This document shows, piece by piece, positions 57,355-64,000 of a stretch of 64,000 bases of DNA (position 1 is its first letter; every line of letters starts with the position of its first letter). This DNA is from Megalonaias nervosa (taxonomy: Eukaryota; Mollusca; Bivalvia; Unionida; Unionidae). The notes under the pieces were generated by a model. That model saw only the letters and a list, made by a program, of their open reading frames with translations. It did not search any database and was not told the origin of the DNA. The stretch covers positions 1-64,000 of the forward strand of contig JAECUM010003286.1 of the NCBI GenBank assembly GCA_016617855.1, written 5' to 3'. Position numbers and translations under genes: made by a program.

Positions 57355-60300
57355 GACTTTATTTAATGAAGGTAACTCAGTTAGTTACAAAATAGAATTA
57401 ATCTACCTTGAAGCTCTCAAAGATATATGTACGGATATATACAGAGTGTACTCAATCACTAACCATCTGACACATAATTTAGTAATGTACCTAGATCTTG
57501 CATACCCAGACTAGTTAACTATACATGTAAATTGGAAACATGCTACCACATGAAGTTATTATCAATGTTCACTAATCAAAGCTAAACTGTTGCATAACAC
57601 ATACTTACATTTACTTGTATACAGAAATATAGCTGAAGGAGGTGGATTGGCCTTGTGGTATTAATTAAGATTTAGATTTCATCCGTTGAATGTACCCATG
57701 GTGAATAACTGACATGTTAGAAGATTTTTCAATTTATTTTGGGATATCATTCAATATAATGGCCCCAGGGTATTGAAAACTATTTTAAAATAATTCCTTC
57801 TTTGGGTTTGGAATTAGGAAGTTTTTGGCTGTTATTGACCTTTGATAACCAGGCTTGGGGTGATGCTGGTTTCCCTGCATTTAAAATTATTTCTCAAATA
57901 TTAATGGGGTCGGGCTTGGCAGAAACTTTATACATCATTTTGGTTTTCCGTAAGTTGTAAGGTGAAGTCATTTTTGAAAAGGTAGGATGCTTGAAGTATC
58001 CACTGTCTTGATAATGTTTCCTTGTCGCCCATCTAGTATTATTATACAGGCTCATCTTTGCAGCTGAAATATTTTCTTAATATACACATTAGAAGTACTT
58101 CCCCAATATGATGTTACAGTGGTCAAAATGAGGCTGAACATAGCTTTTGTAAAAAGTGACATGGTACTGTTTTGGAATGAAATACTTTATTTTTCTTAAT
58201 AGCCAAAGATAGGAGTTTGTTTTCATTGTGATGAGACTTTCTGATCAGACCAAAATAAATTACTAGCCACAAGAATACCAAGAATTTTATTCTTGGAAAC
58301 CACTTTCAATTTTTCATCATTGTATACAAGGCTGAAATCATGTGTCTTTAATTTTGCTCTTTTTTGCTTTTTGTTGTTATTAATGAAACCTTTGCTTATC
58401 TGTATCTACAACCATGTCATTTTTCTTCCTGCACATCTTAAGCTTGTTTAATGCCATTTGAAGATTATTTTCTAATTCAGTTTTGCAGCTGTGTGCATCA
58501 GAGAAAGTAACAGTATCTGCCTATAGGTCAGTGGGTGATAATATATTTCCAATTTGTAGAGGAAGATTCGGCACACCACATTTTATTCTTTTATTGTTAG
58601 ATACATGTACATATAAAGTCACTTACTGAAATTTGTCATTCAGGTAAGAAGTAAATCATAGTAGATTTTTAATTTTTCTAGGAGACGTTCATGATCAGCA
58701 AGATCAAACATCTTTTGAAAATCAACCACAACTGTCCCAACTGACTTTCCTTCATCTAAAACCAGCAGCCATGTGTCAATCATTGGTGTTAGTGCAGTTT
58801 CACAGGAATGATTTTGCCTAAAAACAGATTGGTTATCATGGAGAGGTTTGTGGTTATTGAGATAACTCATAAATGACTAGTGCACATGTTTTTCAAGTAA
58901 TTTTGAAAGAGTTGGAAGGAAAGAAATTGGGCAAAAATAGTTTAAGTCATCTTTTGAATGCATTGCAGAGTGGAGTTACCTTTGCAGTTTTACATAAATG
59001 AGGAAATGATTACATATGAATGCGATTATCTCTGCAATAGTGGGAGCTGCAGCTGCTTTCACAATCCTTGGGCCTATCACATCAAGTCCTGTTGATTTAG
59101 TAATGTCTGTGTTTTGCAGATATTTTTTAAGTTAAACTTAAGGAATTTCAGATTATCATCTTTTGATAACCTTTCATCACAAGATCTTCAGAGATGCAAG
59201 TGATCTGGTACAATTTTAGGTTCTTTAAGGGTTGAGACCATATTCACAAAAAGTCATTAAACAAACTTGCAATATGTAAATGTTCATTTGTGCATACATT
59301 GTCAGTCTTGTTCTTGGATTTTCCAGCTCCTAATTCATTAAATAATTCCAAATTGTTTGAGGGATTTTCTTATTTTCATGAATAACATTTTGATAATTGT
59401 ATATTTTGCAGTCCTGATAATTTTTGTTATGTTTTTTTTCCAAACTGTATACTCTTCACTGTGTGAAGCTTTCAAGTAGTCTCTTGTTTTAACAGCATCC
59501 AATATCTCTGAAGTAATCCAGCCTGGTTGATGATCATGTTTTATTCTTTGCATTTTTAATGGTATGTGTTGATTTACTACATTCAAAAACAAGTTTGTCT
59601 AAGATATTATCTATATCTTGAAATATTGCCACAGTATCCTATGAAATCTGTTTCAAGTCCATCAGAAAGTTGGTGTTATTAAAATGTCTAAAAGATTGGT
59701 AAGAAATTCATGTATGGACATGCTTTTCCTTACTTTTTTTGCTAGATTTTCATGCAGAAAATTGGCATAGTGGTCACTCAAACCAATCTTAGGAACAAAC
59801 ATATTTTAAAACATTTTCTGGAGGGTTAGTATAGATATCATCAATAAGGGTTTTTGAATTTGCCATTATTCTAGTGGGTTCCTTAATTAATTGGGTCATT
59901 CCACGAGGTTCCATAAAATCAGTCCAGTTTTGATGTGTCTGTTCATTTAGTAAATCGTTGTTATCATTCAGAACTTTTTCTGTTTCTAATTTGAAATATG
60001 TATTCCAATTTATGTGGGCTGTAGGTGGGCTGTATATAAACCCAATAAGAAAGGGTTTGGAATTTTTTGAGAAATCTGTATCCAAACAGGCTCAGTTTCA
60101 TTCAGTTCTAGATCTTCGTGTCGTTTTGCTGTAATATCTTTCTGACATAAACTGAGAGCCCACTACCTGCTGTTTTCCTGTCTTTATGGAAAGGTATATT
60201 GTAATTATTTGCTAACAAAAAGCTATCTAAATGATTCTCCTTTAACAATGTTTCAGAAATTCCAAAGACATGTACAGTATTTTCTAGTGATGTAAGCGTA

Positions 60301-60370
60301 AGACAGACTTGATCTGCTTTGCCCCTAATTCCTTGTAAATTTATATGCCCAATATTAACACCGTTCATAT
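57319..60370 (-). mobile_element. Nearly full-length CR1/Jockey-like LINE, inactive
   Basis: A 3.05-kb minus-strand non-LTR retrotransposon. From its 5' side: APE endonuclease start VNIGHINLQGIRGKADQVCL (60360 down) with GISETLLKENH; the middle of the endonuclease LIGFIYSPPTAHINWNTYFK; GLSDHY (about 59770); linker GWITSEILDAVKTRDYLKAS; RT motif A VDFQKMFDLADHERLLEKL (about 58700); and a C-terminal region with a conserved-looking YWGSTSNVYIKKIFQLQR. The 3' end reads aataaagtctttattattatt, formed by the TAA repeat at 57319-57352. The RT YADD box reads stop-A-D-T at about 58515, and stops and frameshifts occur throughout, so it is dead. The presence of both ends' motifs shows it was inserted close to full length. 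Confidence 0.9.
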
Positions 60371-62990
60371 AACACCATGTCTTTTTGCAGCCAAATCATT
60401 GCAGTAGGAATTTTAGATATCTAGTTAAACTAGCATGAAGTTAATTCAGCAAATGATGTATAAAGTATGTAACTTTCATAGGCTTTAAGACAGGATATAA
60501 AAATGAGTGTCATTGTTAGCAGGACAGTGAATGCTGCTTGCTAGAAAGATGATATATGTGTCTCCCCACTGAAAGGTAGGACAAAAATTATTTTAATGTG
60601 CATTGCCTGCATGCCATTGGGTGCACAGTTCACTCAGCTAGGTCACTCGTGTCACAAAACCAACTCTGCTTGGTCCAAAATACTACATGTAGCCTATTCG
60701 GCCTAAAAATTCAGGTCTACTTGGCCCATGTTCACTGTTTTCATCACTGTGCCAAATGCTCGACTGGTTCTCTAGCAGTGTTTCAGTCTGTCCCAAAGCA
60801 TGTTCAACCCAAACAAACTTAGGCCAGATAATGTAATAGTATGTATATTTGTTTATATGTATGTACATATGGAGTTTTAATGGCACATCACCACAGTTAG
60901 GGGTATATAGTGCCAAGAAAAATGGTATAAATGGTAAATTTTTAAAAATACAGGAATCTTTAGGGAGATAATCTCTTCTAAATAAAAATAAACATGTTCT
61001 CCTTTGAGATAAAATATAAAGGAAAGGAAAGGGCTCTATTCGTGAACTGAAAATCTGGGAAGTGGGGAAAACTTGTTCCCCTCATCAAGTTGAAGAAAAG
61101 CAAATTTTTTAAATACAGTGAATAGGGAACATTTTATGGAGTAAATAAGGTAGATCTTGCAAAGGTGATGCATATTTTTCAGGTATTCATTTGACTTTAT
61201 GTTGATGTTTTAGAAATTAGTGTGACTCCGATAATCAAGAAACCAAGAACAGACCCTGTGTACAAATTCTTAAAAAGTACTGAGAACAAAATTGAAAAGA
61301 TCAAAAGTTAGAAAGATAAAATTATTAGAATGTAAGCTTCATGAACCTGTACACTGTGTGGATATTGTTTTGAGCACATTATTTCCCAAGAACGCATCAA
61401 GGCATCCAACTCACGATGGCCTCGGTGGGTAGGTAAAGTAGCAAAAACATTACATGATTCAGTTATGAATTTGGAGTAAGACTAACAAAGAAAATAAAAT
61501 AAAGGGGTGTGAGTGAAAAATGGCAACCTTGGAAATGTATTTCTGGTATATCAGAAAGTGAATACAGATATATATTACAAACAAAGTAAAGACTCTGTGT
61601 ATGACTCTCTATGTCTTTATGTGTCTTAATTCTAACTTAGATAACTTTTATTTAATAGCAAGCTTTGGTTTTAAAGTGTAACATTTCCTTAACAATTTTA
61701 CGTTTGAATAAAATCATGTCATTAATGGCATATACGTTATTTGTTGTTTGTATATTTCATAAACCAGACCCCTTATTTTTTATGACTCAAAATCATCACC
61801 CAATCCTTTTTGCTATGTTTCACAGTTTATGTGATTTGTGGGCCAAGGATGTATTGAGCCAAGTGGGCATTTAGGACTAGAAGTTGCAAGCAAGTCAAGT
61901 CAGTCTGAAAACTAGGCCAACAACTGTTTTGTCCCATTTTCAGATAGCAATACAATATACATCTAAAAAGATGGTTTTGCATGACAACTAAAATTTTATA
62001 CCTTATGTTCACCATTGATAACTTCAACGATACACTTTATACATTTACAGATTTTTTTAGGCCTTCCTGCAAAATAAAAACAAAATGTATTAAGGGTAAC
62101 AGAGTGTCAGAGATCTGTGTCAAGATGATAGTTCAAGAGACTAATTTTGTATTTTATTGAATTTTGACATAGAAAACTAGATAGAAAATTACCTATCATT
62201 TCATGCCTCATATAAAGTTATAGGCTTTGTGTTAACTACACTTGTCAAGTGCACTGTAGCAAAGTAATGCATAGATATGAAATATTTAACCCATTTTTGA
62301 CCTGACTTGTGTCCAGTGTAAATGTTGGTGTGCAGTTGGATAGAAATAAACTAAAACCTGCATGTGTGAAAACTAATGATATTAGCGTTTATGTGCAATC
62401 AGAAGAATCAGAACAAATTTTATTACACCATACCAGGAAAAGAGTAATTTCAATGGATACTGAAGCAAAATTGTACAAAATATAATCACGTACCTTTCCC
62501 TAACTGGCAGTGTATATAACATACAGACGGTGTTCTTTATACAGGTAAATCTTCAAAGCTGCACATAATGGATATAAAACCTATTCATTTCTTTCTGATT
62601 GTTCCAGGAGCTGATACACCTGTATTAACATTTACTTTCACAGTAAGTTGAGACAAATATAGGTTACATGAACTTTTGGGTCCAAGTAATCCATCTTCTC
62701 AAATTTTGATGCACTTCTCAGTTGTATATTAACAGAATGTTCATACCTTTACCAGATCTATTTAAAGCTAATGTTTCATTTAACTTTTTTCATATAAAGT
62801 GATCCCTCGCTTTAAAACCTCTCAGTATACTGTGCTTCCTCTTGTAATACACATATGGTCATGAATCCCATTAAAATGTTTGAATTTAGTTTTAATTTCA
62901 ACCTGAATTATTTAACTCAATCTCACTTCATGGCTAATGGTTCAATTTTAGTATGATTTAACATCATTAGCTCTACTGGTCATAGACATG
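60371..62990. other. Long stretch without recognised features
   Basis: No domain in any frame, no tandem array and no MITE copy. Phrases related to the ggcccaa repeat lie at about 60665-60730. Confidence 0.45.
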
Positions 62991-62999
62991 AAGAACTTA

Positions 63000-63180
63000 T
63001 GTGATGGTCTATTGTCCATCATCTGTCATCCATCTTTTGACGTCTGTCCATTAGCACACAGTTTTGTTATCAATACTCCTCTTAAACTACATGGAGGATA
63101 GCCATGAAAGTTTATGTGCACTTTGATACCATGGCCTAGTTGATACCAGCGTGTTACATATATCAATATTTTTTTGTAAC
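63000..63180 (+). repeat. Long dispersed repeat, copy E (left end only)
   Basis: Matches 31925-32090 (ctgtcatccatcttttga, ttgttatcaatactcctct, catggaggatagccatgaaa). Confidence 0.65.
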
Positions 63181-63359
63181 TTCGGGTATATGATTTTATT
63201 TTAATTCTCATAATTTTTGTTCATGGTTGTAAACTGTCTGAAATAACTTTTTTGTAAATTGTGTGCATAATTTGGCTCTGTTAAAACCACAAACTATGTA
63301 GGATCAATGAATAGATGTTAATGTACATGTTGACAGTTAGTAATAATAATTGTAATAAT

Positions 63360-64000
63360 AAGACTTAAAATGGCGCCTTTGGCATAGTTTCTCAGGGACT
63401 GATGAGATATGGAAGTTTCAAGAAGAATTCTATGGATTCCCATTGGTTTTGCGAGGTCATGTGAATATAAATAGTTTGTCGTTTATCAATAGTGTATGTT
63501 GTCACACGGAGTCTATTGCGAACTACAGTCGCAATATAAGGTGTATATAAGGAGAAAATTAAGCATTCAGTTTCATTCCAATTTCAGGAGTCATTCACAC
63601 TTTTGTGTTCCTGATGTAAGCCTGCAGATATATTTTATGTTGTACTTAGATATTTTTCGAGAGGAAAAACATTTGTTTGGACCGTTTACTGGTCATAGAA
63701 AGTGCTCATTATTTGAACAATAATATTATTCTGGAACTGTTATTCTGGACAATGCAATCTTGACAATGTCACAGTTCTAGGAGGACCAGTACATTTCCAG
63801 TATTGAAATTATAAGGAACTTTTCTTTCATTTAGGACTTTCATAGACCTTTGTAGGGATTAGTTTGGATTCATTTCATAATACTAATTATAGTTCCTGTC
63901 ACATTTTCCATTTATAACTTCGATAATTAAACTGTTTGCTAAGTTTTATAAATCTTGTTGGTTTTGCTTCTTTTCTGTTACTTAAGTTTGTGACCATAGA
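63360..64000 (+). mobile_element. LTR-like dispersed repeat, copy 3 (may run off the window)
   Basis: The end of the window (aatcttgttggttttgcttc, tttctgttacttaagt) aligns with the right ends at 12195 and 48660. Upstream there is a TATA-like gaatataaatag at about 63464 and tataagg at 63535, which would fit a promoter within an LTR. No coding frame of interest. Confidence 0.45.

Overview
The window looks like AT-rich invertebrate nuclear DNA, most likely from a mollusc or another lophotrochozoan. That is an inference from the long introns, the very high load of small transposons, the tRNA-derived SINEs ending in AAC-type tails, and the CR1/Jockey-like LINE and DIRS-like relics. There are no prokaryotic genes, operons, rRNA or CRISPR arrays. 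Almost every open reading frame above 60 codons is a by-product of low-complexity or repeated DNA.

The only host gene I can support is one plus-strand gene for an SR-family (SRSF3/SRSF7-like) RNA-binding protein. Two exons are clear: 5766-5843, with the RNP1 half of the RRM, and 21218-21310, with the end of the RRM and a basic linker. They are separated by a 15.4 kb intron and their splice phases match exactly. The exons before and after were not found with confidence. Two small phase-compatible candidates are at 30198-30245 and 34398-34439. Much of the window is therefore probably intron of this gene.

The rest is a mosaic of repeats. (1) At least eleven minisatellite arrays with units of 18-61 bp, plus TA, CA and TAA microsatellites. 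(2) Thirteen copies of a roughly 210-bp MITE made of nested palindromes: terminal inverted repeats enclose two hairpins that are reverse complements of each other. (3) DNA transposons with intact target duplications: a 316-bp hAT element inside a MITE copy, a 1.84-kb Tigger/pogo element with the end of its transposase, a 100-bp fold-back element, and a 740-bp Charlie-like hAT carrying two SINEs. (4) Three families of tRNA-derived SINE. (5) Minus-strand LINE copies, one nearly full length (57319-60370), one partial (45320-46360) and two fragments. (6) A decayed DIRS-like tyrosine-recombinase retrotransposon (about 39000-45070) interrupted by a segment with a broken THAP domain. (7) Three copies of an LTR-like or other dispersed repeat end.

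The most informative biology is the nesting order, readable from target duplications, and the folded MITE architecture. An old local duplication near 47-50 kb carries three mobile insertions in one copy and none in the other.
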